Positions 1 through 8,828 of a DNA stretch of 64,000 nt are shown here, in pieces. The translations under genes and the position numbers were made by a program. Every line of letters starts with the position of its first letter. Positions within the stretch are counted from its first letter, which is position 1. The DNA is from an uncultured Candidatus Saccharibacteria bacterium (lineage in GTDB: Bacteria > Patescibacteriota > Saccharimonadia > Saccharimonadales > Saccharimonadaceae): contig CAOHYA010000001.1 of assembly GCA_948288625.1 (NCBI GenBank), forward strand, positions 744,001 to 808,000. The letters are read 5' to 3'. A model generated the notes under the pieces. It saw only the letters and a program-made list of their open reading frames with translations. It was not told the DNA's origin and ran no database searches.

Positions 1-225
1 GTTAATTTTGTAATCACCGTAATAAACAGAGGTTTGCTTGGCGGTAATAGTAATACCACGTTCGTGCTCTTGGTCGCCGCTGTCCATGATCAACGACTGA
101 TCCATTTCAGCTTGGTTAGAACGGAACGTGTTACTTTGTTTCAACAGACCATCCAGAAGAGTTGTTTTTCCGTGGTCAACGTGCGCGATGATAGCGACGT
201 TTCGAATTTGTTTTGGGTCTTTCAT
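1..225 (-). CDS. typA: GTP-binding protein TypA/BipA, N-terminal fragment
   Basis: Ribosome-associated translational GTPase of the EF-G-like family. Only the first 75 codons are in the window; the rest lies beyond base 1. The visible part has the start of the G domain, with the P-loop AHVDHGKTT and the switch I stretch ERGITI, preceded by IRNVAII. The spacing between P-loop and ERGIT and the residues around them match TypA better than LepA or EF-G; this is family knowledge, so the exact paralogue is slightly uncertain. The start is the ATG at 223-225. A promoter and a small hairpin lie just upstream (232-292). Confidence 0.88.
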   Translation of the reverse strand, partial: MKDPKQIRNVAIIAHVDHGKTTLLDGLLKQSNTFRSNQAEMDQSLIMDSGDQEHERGITITAKQTSVYYGDYKIN

Positions 226-234
226 AAAAAATAT

Positions 235-292
235 ACCTACTTCCGGTAGGTCCTTATACCTTAATTTTAGCATAAGAGGCGCGAAAAGTCAA
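235..292 (-). promoter_or_regulatory. typA promoter and leader hairpin
   Basis: Read on the minus strand, TTGACT (287-292) and TAAAAT (264-269) are separated by 17 nt. The predicted leader is about 30 nt. In it, ACCTAC and GTAGGT form a 6-bp hairpin (235-251) with a 5-nt loop, ending 9 nt before the typA ATG. The 3' arm is the only Shine-Dalgarno-like element, so the hairpin could modulate initiation. That role is inference. Confidence 0.6.
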
Positions 293-301
293 AGAGGGAG
301 C

Positions 302-1429
302 TTAAGGTGCCGGCGGGATGACAACTTGGATAGCAGTACCATTTACAGCATGTGCATTTGGGTAGGTTACCGTCATCGCCTGGGCAGCTCCGGCAGTTTC
401 TTTTTCCTGGTAACCAATAGCGATGGTTTGAATACGCGCCGTTCCTATTTGTGGAATCCATATCCATGGGTTAACTCCGGTCAGCGAAGTGTAGTTTGTT
501 TCTGACGCAGACGTACGTTCGGTACTAATCGATAATACGAGTGATTTGTTAACCGTAGTAGTTGTTACCGGTGTTACGGTAGTTGTTGAAGAACCATATG
601 CACCCCGATCACCCCACGTGCCTACAGACCAAGAGTTTGTCGGTGCCGAACCACTCCCCCATAAAAGAACGGCATTCATCGTACCTTCTCCATATCCTCC
701 CGGAGCATCAAATAGCTGTTGACCAGCGTCACCCGCCTCTTTAATTTTGGCAAAAGCATAGGTGTGTAATGTACCGACCGTATGACGAGAAATGAGCGTA
801 TTCCATCCGGAAGGCGCAATAGGATCAGCTGTATTCGTATAGGCGTACACGACCATCATCCATGAACCGGTTGGGATGGCACTAATATCAACATCAGTGT
901 AGTCAATCGCACCCGTATTTCCAGAATAGGTAGCCGCACTAATATTCGTATAGCCACCCCTTGTTGGGTAATTTACTACCGGTGCACTAGGTCCGCCATT
1001 CGGGTCACCGCTTTCTAGCATTGCTACAGTATGGGTACTACACAGGCCAGACTCTACCGTACCGGTAATATCGGAAATATGATACGTGGAAGTTGAATCG
1101 CTTGAGCCGACAGACAGACAATATGAATCGGAGGCAGTAGTATAAGCCCATAAGTTTTTCGGATTCCCGTAAAGTGTCTGGTTTACACCCAGCTCCTGAA
1201 GGTCCGAAGGGTACGTTCCCGTTTCAACTTTGTATAAGTTAATTCTACCTGCTATTTGCTTGGCACTTGACTGTAGCGACGATTGATTGGCACGTTGGGT
1301 AATGCCATTAAAAGAAACGACGGTTATTGCCGCTAATATCGCAATGACGACGACGACAATCAAAAGTTCTACGATCGTAAAACCTGTAGTTTTGTTATGA
1401 GGATGAATTGTGTATCTCTTAGTGCCCAT
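302..1429 (-). CDS. type IV pilin-like protein with large C-terminal adhesin-like domain
   Basis: Secreted or pilus-associated protein of 375 residues. The N-terminus has a type IV prepilin signature: a short polar leader, then GFTIVELL (G at about 16) and a hydrophobic helix of about 20 residues, followed by the alpha-helical spine. A pilin-sized region (about 40-130) is followed by about 230 residues rich in Ser, Thr, Gly and Trp, which reads as an extracellular beta-rich domain. I do not recognise that domain. The first ~30 residues of the mature part are almost identical to the pilin at 60422, so the two share a prepilin peptidase and probably a pilus. Minor pilins are usually 130-200 residues, so the tail is an addition and may be a tip adhesin (inference). 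Confidence 0.8.
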   Translation of the reverse strand: MGTKRYTIHPHNKTTGFTIVELLIVVVVIAILAAITVVSFNGITQRANQSSLQSSAKQIAGRINLYKVETGTYPSDLQELGVNQTLYGNPKNLWAYTTASDSYCLSVGSSDSTSTYHISDITGTVESGLCSTHTVAMLESGDPNGGPSAPVVNYPTRGGYTNISAATYSGNTGAIDYTDVDISAIPTGSWMMVVYAYTNTADPIAPSGWNTLISRHTVGTLHTYAFAKIKEAGDAGQQLFDAPGGYGEGTMNAVLLWGSGSAPTNSWSVGTWGDRGAYGSSTTTVTPVTTTTVNKSLVLSISTERTSASETNYTSLTGVNPWIWIPQIGTARIQTIAIGYQEKETAGAAQAMTVTYPNAHAVNGTAIQVVIPPAP

Positions 1430-1491
1430 ACTAATTGACCAATTACGGCTACCATTCAGTATACTACATAAGATAAAAAAATAATTTCGTG

Positions 1492-1578
1492 TGGTGCGCG
1501 CGAGAGGACTTGAACCTCCACGTCCTTGCGAACACTAGCACCTCAAGCTAGCCTGGCTACCAATTACAGCACGCGCGC
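1492..1578 (-). tRNA. tRNA-Leu (GAG)
   Basis: Class II tRNA with long variable arm and encoded CCA (1492-1494). The acceptor stem GCGCGCG/CGCGCGC closes the structure. The anticodon loop TTGAGGT at 1540-1546 gives anticodon GAG (1542-1544). The T-loop GTTCAAGTCC is present. TTTAAA and TATAAT (1589-1594) with 17-nt spacing lie upstream on the minus strand. A T-rich run follows the 3' end. Confidence 0.95.
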
Positions 1579-1643
1579 ATACCGGTAAATTATACCACCG
1601 TCTTCATATTTTTTAAAGTGTCGGCTATTTAGAGGTAAGATTA

Positions 1644-1672
1644 TTGCAATCAGGGGTCGGTTCGTGTACAAT
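1644..1672 (+). promoter_or_regulatory. promoter of tRNA-Val
   Basis: TTGCAA (1644-1649) and TACAAT (1667-1672) have 17-nt spacing and end 12 nt before the mature tRNA-Val 5' end. It stands back to back with the tRNA-Leu promoter on the other strand. Confidence 0.75.
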
Positions 1673-1684
1673 ATCGTCAAGTAA

Positions 1685-1761
1685 GGGCGCTTAGCTCAGT
1701 TGGCTAGAGCATCTCGTTTACACCGAGAGGGTCGGGGGTTCGAATCCCTCAGCGCCCACCA
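1685..1761 (+). tRNA. tRNA-Val (UAC)
   Basis: Canonical cloverleaf with acceptor stem GGGCGCT/AGCGCCC. The D-arm is TAGCTCAGTTGG, the anticodon loop TTTACAC gives anticodon TAC, and the T-arm is GGTTCGAATCC. CCA is encoded at 1759-1761. Confidence 0.97.
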
Positions 1762-1769
1762 TAGAAACA

Positions 1770-1794
1770 ACTCACCATGTCGGTGAGTTTTTTC
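1770..1794 (+). terminator. rho-independent terminator after tRNA-Val
   Basis: ACTCACC-ATGT-CGGTGAGT is followed by a T run, nested inside a longer outer pairing (CCATAGAAA with TTTCTATGG). It separates tRNA-Val from the convergent solute-binding protein gene. Confidence 0.85.
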
Positions 1795-1810
1795 TATGGT
1801 TCAAACACTA

Positions 1811-3604
1811 CTATGGGGTGTTAAAGACGGTTCTATTCCCTACCGACCAGAAACGAACTTCGTCATACCGGTCAGCGCCAGAAACGAGCATGGAATCTGT
1901 CGGTAAAGCATGGATGCTTTTAGTGTGTACGTATTGCAGCGTTGCTTGGTATAACCCGATGGCCGGCGCATCTGCCAACCATTGGTTAGCGAACGTAATG
2001 TACTTTGCGTTTCGGAGGTCTGGCTCAACTCTTGAACGGGCGCTCACCAACGCATCGTCACTCACCGGGTTCTTATAATTTGAAAAGTTGAGGCCTGCCG
2101 TAGCCTGCGTGCTATGCCAATACGCGTATACATCGGGGTCGCCACCGATCGTCAACTGATAAAGCAACACATCGAACTGTCGTGGTTGTAAAATATCTTG
2201 CACAACATTTTGAGACTGGTCGCTTGGGTCGACGATATTCGTCGTAACCGTCACTCCTAATACTCGCCATTGTTTCGCTAAAATTTCCAATGCCTTTTCA
2301 AAGTCGTTATTTTTCGTCGTAACGACATTTAACTTGAGCGGTTGGCCGTCTTTCATTCGTTCCGCACCTTGCATCGTCCATCCAGCTTCATCCAATAACT
2401 GATTCGCACGGGCGCTATCGAATACCGGTTGCGTAGGAATATTTCCGAATACCTGGTTATCAATGAACGGTAAGTAAAGTTCCGGCAAGTCTGGAGAAAG
2501 CGAATTACGAACTTCCTGCGTGTTCGTACCGAGCTGAAGGGCCTGTCGAACCTTTTTATCCTGTAATACAGGGCTCACGGTGTTCATTAAAGCGTAGACA
2601 CCGCTATTGATCGGTCGGTGTTCTACCGCGTAGCGCTCATTATTGACGGACTTGGAATCGGTGACCGTCAAATCAGTTGCGGCATTCACCTCGGACGTAT
2701 TAAGGGCGCGTTTAACTGCTTCGATATTTTGATACACATGCAGCTGCACTCGGTCGAGCTTAGGTGTGCCTTTGAAATATGTCTCACTTTGCACAAGGTG
2801 AATAATCTTACGTCCATTGGCCGCATCTACTTCTTGCAATAGCCGAAGCGAGAATGGGCCGCTTCCGACCGGGGTAGTACTAAACGCATCTTCTCTTAGA
2901 GATGAGGGTTCGATATCGCGCAAAATATGCTCAGGAAGAATTGGAAGGAACCGTAACGCATGCGGGAAGGCGGCATAGACTGCCGGTAACTCAAAGGCTA
3001 CCGTCCGGCTGTCAATTTCTTTGGCGACAATAGTATCCCAGCCGGTAATAGTCGAGCGTGAGGCAGGGTTTTTCAATAAGTTAACCGTAAATACGACATC
3101 GCGCGCACGAACATACAAGCCATCATCCCAGCGAGCATCAGGCCGAATAGTAAGGGTATATGTTTTGCCATCCGGGCTAATATTCATGCTATCGGCTAAG
3201 TCGTAGTTGAGCTTACCGCTTTTGTCGTACGTGACCAACCGAGAAAACAATAACTCGCTGGCTGATTCTTCGGCACTTGATTTAGCAAAGAGTGGATTTA
3301 GCGTATCAACCGGACCCAGCACGGCTTCGGCGTAGGTACCACCTGTCGCGTTAGCGGTCGTTCGATAATTATTTTGATACCACAGGTATTGAAGGCCGGT
3401 TGCGCCAATGATGATGCCGATCGCCAACACCCATAAGGCAATACGTCGACGTACTTCGCGGAAATTATCCAAGCGTTTGAAGACAAAGCGGCGAGCATGC
3501 TTTACCGTTGCTCCCTCCACTTTCTTCATTCGACGTGAAAGATCCTTAGAGTTAAAACTCATTTTTGGGATGAGACGCCACTTACCTGGTTCGTTTTTTG
3601 CCAC
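1811..3604 (-). CDS. membrane-anchored ABC-type oligopeptide substrate-binding protein (SBP_bac_5)
   Basis: Extracytoplasmic solute-binding protein of the OppA/DppA family (597 aa), expected to deliver peptides or similar ligands to an ABC importer. The first ~55 residues are basic and cytoplasmic, followed by one membrane segment (about 56-76) that serves as an uncleaved anchor. There is no lipobox Cys. The rest matches the family fold, including the segment around SPDGKTYTLTIRPDARWDDG, which is typical of the N-terminal lobe. No permease or ATPase genes are adjacent, so the partner transporter is elsewhere. The start is GTG at 3602-3604, 19 nt after the secG stop in an operon-like order. 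Confidence 0.88.
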   Translation of the reverse strand: MAKNEPGKWRLIPKMSFNSKDLSRRMKKVEGATVKHARRFVFKRLDNFREVRRRIALWVLAIGIIIGATGLQYLWYQNNYRTTANATGGTYAEAVLGPVDTLNPLFAKSSAEESASELLFSRLVTYDKSGKLNYDLADSMNISPDGKTYTLTIRPDARWDDGLYVRARDVVFTVNLLKNPASRSTITGWDTIVAKEIDSRTVAFELPAVYAAFPHALRFLPILPEHILRDIEPSSLREDAFSTTPVGSGPFSLRLLQEVDAANGRKIIHLVQSETYFKGTPKLDRVQLHVYQNIEAVKRALNTSEVNAATDLTVTDSKSVNNERYAVEHRPINSGVYALMNTVSPVLQDKKVRQALQLGTNTQEVRNSLSPDLPELYLPFIDNQVFGNIPTQPVFDSARANQLLDEAGWTMQGAERMKDGQPLKLNVVTTKNNDFEKALEILAKQWRVLGVTVTTNIVDPSDQSQNVVQDILQPRQFDVLLYQLTIGGDPDVYAYWHSTQATAGLNFSNYKNPVSDDALVSARSRVEPDLRNAKYITFANQWLADAPAIGLYQATLQYVHTKSIHALPTDSMLVSGADRYDEVRFWSVGNRTVFNTP

Positions 3605-3623
3605 GTATTACTACCTTTTTTTA

Positions 3624-3851
3624 TTAGCTAGGGATAAGAAGGCCGGCCAAGATAGACAGTACGAAAATAACTGCGAAAATGACCGTTACTTCAAAGAGGT
3701 TCTTGTCGATACCACGACGAGTTGTATACAACTCACCCGAACTACCGAAACCGGCACCCAAAGTCGCGCCACGTTGTTGTAACAAAATTGACACAACCAT
3801 CAAAATAGCCGAAGCGATCATGACGATTTGAAGAATTGTATCGATACTCAT
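3624..3851 (-). CDS. secG: protein translocase subunit SecG
   Basis: Small subunit of the SecYEG channel (75 aa). Two membrane helices (about 5-24 and 52-73) are separated by the conserved Gly-rich loop QQRGATLGAGFG. This is the family's usual size and topology. A Shine-Dalgarno AGGAGAG lies upstream of the ATG at 3849-3851. The start abuts the stop of the upstream membrane protein gene, so the two are probably co-transcribed. Confidence 0.92.
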   Translation of the reverse strand: MSIDTILQIVMIASAILMVVSILLQQRGATLGAGFGSSGELYTTRRGIDKNLFEVTVIFAVIFVLSILAGLLIPS

Positions 3852-4241
3852 TTATGCTCTCCTACTGGTTTCTCTGCGTATTTCTACTGCAGCACTTACT
3901 ATATAGTTTACCAGACTTAAGATGATTCCGGTAATTATCGAGTTGCCGAACGACATTGCCACACCAGGGGCTAATGCCAACGATATGTACACGATGATAC
4001 CATTCACGACTATCGTAAACAGCCCGAGCGTCAGCAATATAGCCGGCAAGGATACAACGACAAGCAGCGGCTTGAATAAACTGTTAACGAGAGAAAATAT
4101 AAGCCCGGCCAGCAAGAATCCCCAGAAACCAGCTGTCACATCGACATCATCATAGCCTGTCCCTAGTAGTCGAAACGCAACCCAGAAACCTAATGCGTTC
4201 AATGCCCATCGTAAAAGAAATACCAAAAACTGTGCTTTCAT
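3852..4241 (-). CDS. phage holin family 4-like (YvlD-type) integral membrane protein
   Basis: About 129 residues with four predicted membrane helices. Motifs such as LVNSLFKPLL and ILLTLGLFTIVVNG are typical of the YvlD/'phage holin family' group of bacterial membrane proteins of unknown function. Despite the family name there is no phage context. I chose the ATG at 4239-4241 because upstream in-frame codons overlap the Pro-peptidase gene and encode non-hydrophobic sequence. The next gene (secG) follows with no gap. Confidence 0.75.
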   Translation of the reverse strand: MKAQFLVFLLRWALNALGFWVAFRLLGTGYDDVDVTAGFWGFLLAGLIFSLVNSLFKPLLVVVSLPAILLTLGLFTIVVNGIIVYISLALAPGVAMSFGNSIITGIILSLVNYIVSAAVEIRRETSRRA

Positions 4242-4257
4242 TATGAGCATTAGTATA

Positions 4258-5454
4258 TCACAGCGAGGTAGGCAGAGCAGCCGAAAGATTTCGGTTCCCA
4301 ACCTCGGTCACGAGAATGTCATCTTCAATGCGAACACCAATTCCCTCTTCCGGAATATAAATACCGGGCTCGACAGTCAGCACCATGCCTGGCTGAAGCG
4401 AATCATAGCCGCCGAGTGAATCATGTACATCGATACCAAGGCCATGGCTAATGGCGTGCGGGAAATAAGTATGGTAGTCTTCAGGCTTATTCAATAAATT
4501 CAGATGAGTTAATGCTCGTTTCATAATCGTATCGACTTGATCTTGATATTCCTTAAAGCTAAGGCCGGGTTTGATTATTTGAATAATCGCTTCGTGCGCC
4601 CGTTCAACTTCCGCATGTACATCTTTTTCTCTTTGCGACGGGTCACCCAACGCATATGTACGGGTGATATCGGCTGCGTACCCAGTCACCCGTGCCCCTG
4701 CATCGATCAGTACCATGCCATCCTTAGGGAGGGGGTCGTTGTTTGCGATATAGTGCAACGTGCACGCATTTTTTCCCATACCGACAATCGGTTGATAGGC
4801 ATGGCCATCCGCGCCAGCCGAGCGGAACGAATGGCTCAGCTGCGCTTCGATTTCATATTCATGCCGAGATAAAGATAGACTGTCTTTTACTTTTTTGAAC
4901 CCGTCAATCGAAATATCGATAGCTTGTTGAATAAACTCGATTTCCTCGCTACTCTTAACGGCTTTCAATTTAGATAGCGTTTGCCGGCAATCCTTCACTT
5001 CTTCGAAAATGCCTTCAAGCTGTTTTCGTAATTTCTTCAAAGCCGGGTTCAAGACAAAATCGTAATACTTCGAATGGGGATGTTTAAAAATGGTATGAAC
5101 TGCAGGATGCTGGCCTGCTAGTCGAATCAATAGTTCTTTATATTCACCCGCCGATAAAGTGGTTTCAATGCCGCTTATGTTACCGGCTTCTTCGGCGCTT
5201 ATGCCTCCATCGAAAATACGTTGTATATCGGTTTTATCAGGTGCCACCAACCAACTTTCACCATCACACACGACCAGCTTCCAATCCGGTTCGGTTAACC
5301 CGGTCAACCAAAAAAAGCTTGATTCTTGCACGAACGGCGCCGAACTATCATTCGTTTGCTGCATAGCGCTAAAGGCAGTGAATATGGCAGGTTCACCACC
5401 TAAATTCGTATTTAGTATTTCTCTTCGTTTTTTGTATAGTTCAGCCGATATCAT
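4258..5454 (-). CDS. pepP: Xaa-Pro aminopeptidase (M24 metallopeptidase)
   Basis: Removes N-terminal residues preceding proline. It has 398 aa, with an N-terminal AMP_N-type domain (about 1-150) and a C-terminal pita-bread M24 domain. The five metal ligands can be seen: Asp in LIDAGARV, Asp in AADITRTYA, His in SHGLGIDVHD, Glu in TVEPGIY and Glu in VRIEDD. The -10 element TATACT (5462-5467) ends 7 nt before the ATG, consistent with a leaderless transcript that continues into the membrane protein, secG and solute-binding protein genes. Confidence 0.92.
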   Translation of the reverse strand: MISAELYKKRREILNTNLGGEPAIFTAFSAMQQTNDSSAPFVQESSFFWLTGLTEPDWKLVVCDGESWLVAPDKTDIQRIFDGGISAEEAGNISGIETTLSAGEYKELLIRLAGQHPAVHTIFKHPHSKYYDFVLNPALKKLRKQLEGIFEEVKDCRQTLSKLKAVKSSEEIEFIQQAIDISIDGFKKVKDSLSLSRHEYEIEAQLSHSFRSAGADGHAYQPIVGMGKNACTLHYIANNDPLPKDGMVLIDAGARVTGYAADITRTYALGDPSQREKDVHAEVERAHEAIIQIIKPGLSFKEYQDQVDTIMKRALTHLNLLNKPEDYHTYFPHAISHGLGIDVHDSLGGYDSLQPGMVLTVEPGIYIPEEGIGVRIEDDILVTEVGNRNLSAALPTSL

Positions 5455-5488
5455 ACGAGCTAGTATAGCTTAATGAAACGAGTAATTT

Positions 5489-5887
5489 CTAGCACGCACC
5501 AACTTGTGGTTCTTTTTTTTCAGACACATCGTAGTGATACACGATAGACGGATTTGATTTCGATACACCTTGAATACAATATGTTTTCCCATCACCACCC
5601 GAATAGGTTAACGTTACACCTTCCGTAGGCTTGAACGTTGTCGGTATGGCGGTCGGGTAGGTACTGCCGAAGTTACGAGCATTTTCCATCGCTCCGGAAA
5701 CTCCGTTCAATTCACTGATTACCTGGTCCGTGGCTATATCTTTTCGCCATGCGCCATAACTCACGACCGATATACCAGCCACGACGCCCACGACAGTGAT
5801 GACTACGAGAATTTCAACGATAGTAAACCCTCGGCTCTTCAAAGATTCTTTCCAAGATGCAGTTTTCTTACCCACGCGAATATTCAT
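5489..5887 (-). CDS. type IV pilin-like protein
   Basis: 132 aa with a prepilin signature: a basic leader of about 18 residues, then RGFTIVEILVVITVVGVVAG as the hydrophobic N-helix with Glu at +5. The C-terminal half is small and has a Cys pair (about 106 and the last residue), as in a pilin D-loop disulphide. It is probably a minor pilin or pseudopilin. It lies between uvrC and pepP. A TAAAAT element (5897-5902) lies 9 nt before the ATG, suggesting its own leaderless promoter. Confidence 0.8.
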   Translation of the reverse strand: MNIRVGKKTASWKESLKSRGFTIVEILVVITVVGVVAGISVVSYGAWRKDIATDQVISELNGVSGAMENARNFGSTYPTAIPTTFKPTEGVTLTYSGGDGKTYCIQGVSKSNPSIVYHYDVSEKKEPQVGAC

Positions 5888-5911
5888 TATGCTGTCATTT
5901 TAGCATAATCG

Positions 5912-7468
5912 TTACGAAGGGGTCTTCAAAAAGCGCACGAGTGTCTGGGCTTTCTTGTCACCAACGACCGCAGCTAATTCTGATTCGCTGGCCGCTTCCA
6001 CGCCTCGCAAACTACCGAATTTCTTTATGAGCGTGCGGCGCGTACTGGGTCCGATACCAGGAATTTCCTCAAGCACACTCGCCGTCTGTTTCTGACGTTT
6101 CAATACAGTATGGTAACTCACTGCGAAACGGTGCGATTCGTCACGGATCCTTTGGAAAAGTTTGGTCAAATCACTGTACTTACTTAGCGTACCGCCCTGA
6201 AGGTTTTTCGAGTGTGATGATGCGTTACGTTGATCGGGATGCAGGTTAACTATGTAAAAATCATGTGATCGTTCTACGAAGATACCTTCCTTTGGTTCTT
6301 TGCGTATCGATTCGATATAGCTGACATCGATATTCGAACGAGTCGCATGGATAATAAGCTCCTCTTCCCTTTTGGCGATACTTACGACGGGTATCTGCAA
6401 TGACTGAGCTTCAATCGCCTTGATAGCCGCCTCAAGCTGGCCTTTTCCACCATCGATCAATAGCAACTGCGGGGTGCCCCACGCCTTGATATTCTTCGGC
6501 GAAAGGCGACGAAAAATCGTTTCGTACATGTTGGCGTAATCATCGTTCTGTTCAAGCTTCGTTTTGTATTTTCGATAATCACTTCGGCTACTAACGCCGT
6601 TGATGAACACGACTTGGCTGGCCACGACATTCGTTCCGCTCATATGTGAAATGTCAAAACCTTCGATACGTACCGGAACTTTTTCCATTACCAGCAAGTC
6701 GCGTAGTTGCGTTAGAGCTTTGTCTTTACTGATGTCTAAGAATTCTTTATCACCGAACATAATACGTTGCTGGAGCGCCTTCAGGTCATTAAGCTTGTTT
6801 CGATACAATACCGCATGTTCGAAATCGTGGAGTTTGGCCGCTTGCTGCATTTGTTTTTCAATGTCACGAATAATGGCTTTACGCCCTCCCTCAAAGTACC
6901 GCATAAGTTGTTTGAGCGACGCTTTGTACTCTTCGCTCGTCACGCCTGGCCGTGGGCTGAGGCCAATATGAGAATCTAGATCAGGCCGCGCTCCGTCCTT
7001 AGGAGGTTTAGTGTAATACGGAAATACTTTCCGTAAATAACGAAGGGCTTTCTTGATCGCGAACCCGTTGTAGTAAGGACCGAAATACTCAGCCCCATCA
7101 TCGGCCGGGTTACGAGTATAGCTCACAGTCGGCCAGTCACTTTTCATATCAATTCGAATAAATATTTGCGACTTATCGTCACGCAGCAGAATGTTGTAGC
7201 GCGGCATATACCGCTTGACCATTTCGGATTCAAGAAAGAGCGCATCAAGCTCGCTTTCAGTTTCAACCCAATCGGTATCATAAATTTCTTCGACCAAGGC
7301 GCGAGTTTTTATATCCATATCTCGTTTGCTTTGGAAATACTGTCGAACCCGGTTCTTCAACACGGCGGCCTTGCCTACATAAATAATTTCACCATTTTTT
7401 GATTTATGGAAATATACCCCGGCCGAGCGTGGAAGCGTCTTAAGCTTTGCCTCGAGCTGCGCATTCAT
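5912..7468 (-). CDS. uvrC: UvrABC system protein C
   Basis: Dual-incision nuclease of nucleotide excision repair (518 aa, shorter than the usual ~600). The order is a GIY-YIG nuclease domain at the N-terminus (GVY and YVG motifs), a UVR domain (around 200-235), the RNase H-like endonuclease domain beginning near IEGFDISHMSG, and a helix-hairpin-helix tail (EEIPGIGPSTRRTLIKKFGS). The Cys-rich insert found in some homologues is not obvious. I start at the ATG at 7466-7468, which overlaps the trhO stop (TAATG), so the two are translationally coupled. uvrA (14069) and uvrD (38879) are also in the window. Confidence 0.93.
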   Translation of the reverse strand: MNAQLEAKLKTLPRSAGVYFHKSKNGEIIYVGKAAVLKNRVRQYFQSKRDMDIKTRALVEEIYDTDWVETESELDALFLESEMVKRYMPRYNILLRDDKSQIFIRIDMKSDWPTVSYTRNPADDGAEYFGPYYNGFAIKKALRYLRKVFPYYTKPPKDGARPDLDSHIGLSPRPGVTSEEYKASLKQLMRYFEGGRKAIIRDIEKQMQQAAKLHDFEHAVLYRNKLNDLKALQQRIMFGDKEFLDISKDKALTQLRDLLVMEKVPVRIEGFDISHMSGTNVVASQVVFINGVSSRSDYRKYKTKLEQNDDYANMYETIFRRLSPKNIKAWGTPQLLLIDGGKGQLEAAIKAIEAQSLQIPVVSIAKREEELIIHATRSNIDVSYIESIRKEPKEGIFVERSHDFYIVNLHPDQRNASSHSKNLQGGTLSKYSDLTKLFQRIRDESHRFAVSYHTVLKRQKQTASVLEEIPGIGPSTRRTLIKKFGSLRGVEAASESELAAVVGDKKAQTLVRFLKTPS

Positions 7469-8370
7469 TATGCTACGACAGCTTGTGCCTGCTGGCGACA
7501 CGCATCGGTATGGAACAGCAAGTCTGGGTCTTGTTTACAGTTCTCACAAATCAACACCAAATCATTACAGTTAGCCCACGCGCAGTTTTCGAAGTTGCTG
7601 GTTTTACTTTGACAATGCGTACATTCGCCGATTGTTTTGGCATGGTCGCTAAATTCGACGGTCATTCGGTTGTCGAACACTCGTAAGCTGCCCTCCCAAA
7701 GCCCATCATCACCATAGGCCTCGCCATATTTAACAATTCCACCATCCATTTGGTAGACATCCTTGAATCCACGCTTCTTCATCATGGCCGAGATAACTTC
7801 GCAACGTATACCACCCGTACAATAGGTGACGATCTTTTTGTCTTTGATGTCATCGTACTTATCGCTTTCTAATTCAGCGATGAAGTCACGTGAAGTATTC
7901 GTATTTGGAACGACCGCATTTTTGAACTTACCGATTTTTGCTTCGTGTTCGTTTCGACCATCGAAGAAAATAACGTCATCGCCAAACTGTTCGACAAGTT
8001 CGTGCACTTGCTTTGGTTTCAAGTGCACCCCACCACCGACGACACCTTTTTCATCCACTTCGAATTCGTCGTCGCTATTTTGAAAACCAACCAATTCACG
8101 GCGGGTTTTTACGCTCATTCGAGGAAAATCTTCACGGCTGCCATCACTCCATTTAAAAACCACGTCTTTAAATGCCGGGTGTTGTTTGGTTGCTTTGATA
8201 TACGCTTTCAAATCATCCATTTCGCCACCCACCGTACCGTTGATACCTTGGGTACTCACCAAAATTCGGCCCCGTAACTGTAAGCTGTTGGTCAACGTTT
8301 TTTGCCATAACGTTACCGCCTCAGGGTCACTGATCGGCGCGAATTTATAGTAGAGAAGAATCTTTTGCAT
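7468..8370 (-). CDS. trhO: tRNA uridine(34) hydroxylase TrhO (rhodanese family)
   Basis: Oxygen-dependent hydroxylation of U34 in tRNAs (formerly YceA). It has 300 aa with an N-terminal ferredoxin-like domain, then a rhodanese domain with the active-site loop YCTGGIRCE, and a C-terminal Cys-rich zinc-binding region (CTHC, CAWANC, CENC). I start at the ATG at 8368-8370, because TATACT (8379-8384) lies 8 nt upstream and the next in-frame Met (8388) would overlap that promoter. Its promoter is back to back with that of the DUF1801 gene. uvrC overlaps its stop codon. Confidence 0.9.
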   Translation of the reverse strand: MQKILLYYKFAPISDPEAVTLWQKTLTNSLQLRGRILVSTQGINGTVGGEMDDLKAYIKATKQHPAFKDVVFKWSDGSREDFPRMSVKTRRELVGFQNSDDEFEVDEKGVVGGGVHLKPKQVHELVEQFGDDVIFFDGRNEHEAKIGKFKNAVVPNTNTSRDFIAELESDKYDDIKDKKIVTYCTGGIRCEVISAMMKKRGFKDVYQMDGGIVKYGEAYGDDGLWEGSLRVFDNRMTVEFSDHAKTIGECTHCQSKTSNFENCAWANCNDLVLICENCKQDPDLLFHTDACRQQAQAVVA

Positions 8371-8424
8371 TAATACATAGTATAGCATTTTTCACCCTTT
8401 AAATCTAGGGTGTATACTATGGCT

Positions 8425-8787
8425 ATGAATACGCAAACCGACCCGCGAGTTGACGAATATATTTCACAATTTTCAGAAAACACCCAAGAACGGTTACGTA
8501 TGCTCCGAAAAATAATACGGCGCACTTTTCCGACCGCGATTGAAGATATCAGCTACAAAATGCCTGCCTATCGACTTGAAGCCGGTAAAATGCCCGTCGT
8601 TTTCTTTGGTGCTTACGAGCACCACATTGGCCTATATGCCGTACTCACTCCTACCGATTTAAAACTACAGAAAGCAATCGAACCCTACAATACGGGCAAA
8701 GGCACCCTGCGTTTCGATAATGACGAACCATTGCCAGTGGTGCTTATCGAGCAAGTTTTAGCCCATCACTACATGAATTTTATCTAA
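8425..8787 (+). CDS. DUF1801 (YdhG-like) protein
   Basis: Soluble protein of 120 aa resembling the DUF1801/YdhG 'iron chaperone' superfamily: helical N-terminus with VDEYISQF, the segment AIEDISYKMPAYR, and FFGAYEHHIGLYA. The biochemical function is not established in general. ATG 8425 is preferred because TATACT (8413-8418) ends exactly 6 nt before it. The alternatives at 8410 (GTG) and 8419 (ATG) overlap the -10 element. Confidence 0.75.
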   Translation: MNTQTDPRVDEYISQFSENTQERLRMLRKIIRRTFPTAIEDISYKMPAYRLEAGKMPVVFFGAYEHHIGLYAVLTPTDLKLQKAIEPYNTGKGTLRFDNDEPLPVVLIEQVLAHHYMNFI

Positions 8788-8790
8788 CAG

Positions 8791-8819
8791 TTTACAATTC
8801 ATCTTATTTTCGATACACT
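8791..8819 (+). promoter_or_regulatory. promoter for leader ORF and ABC exporter
   Basis: TTTACA (8791-8796) and TACACT (8814-8819) with 17-nt spacing. The -10 ends 9 nt before the ATG of the putative leader peptide (8829), which repeats the window's leaderless geometry. The main gene starts 107 nt further downstream. Confidence 0.75.
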
Positions 8820-8828
8820 ATAGCCACT

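Noticed and set aside
3852..4241. Prophage holin
   Set aside because: The family name is historical. There are no phage genes nearby, and the gene sits in a housekeeping series with secG.
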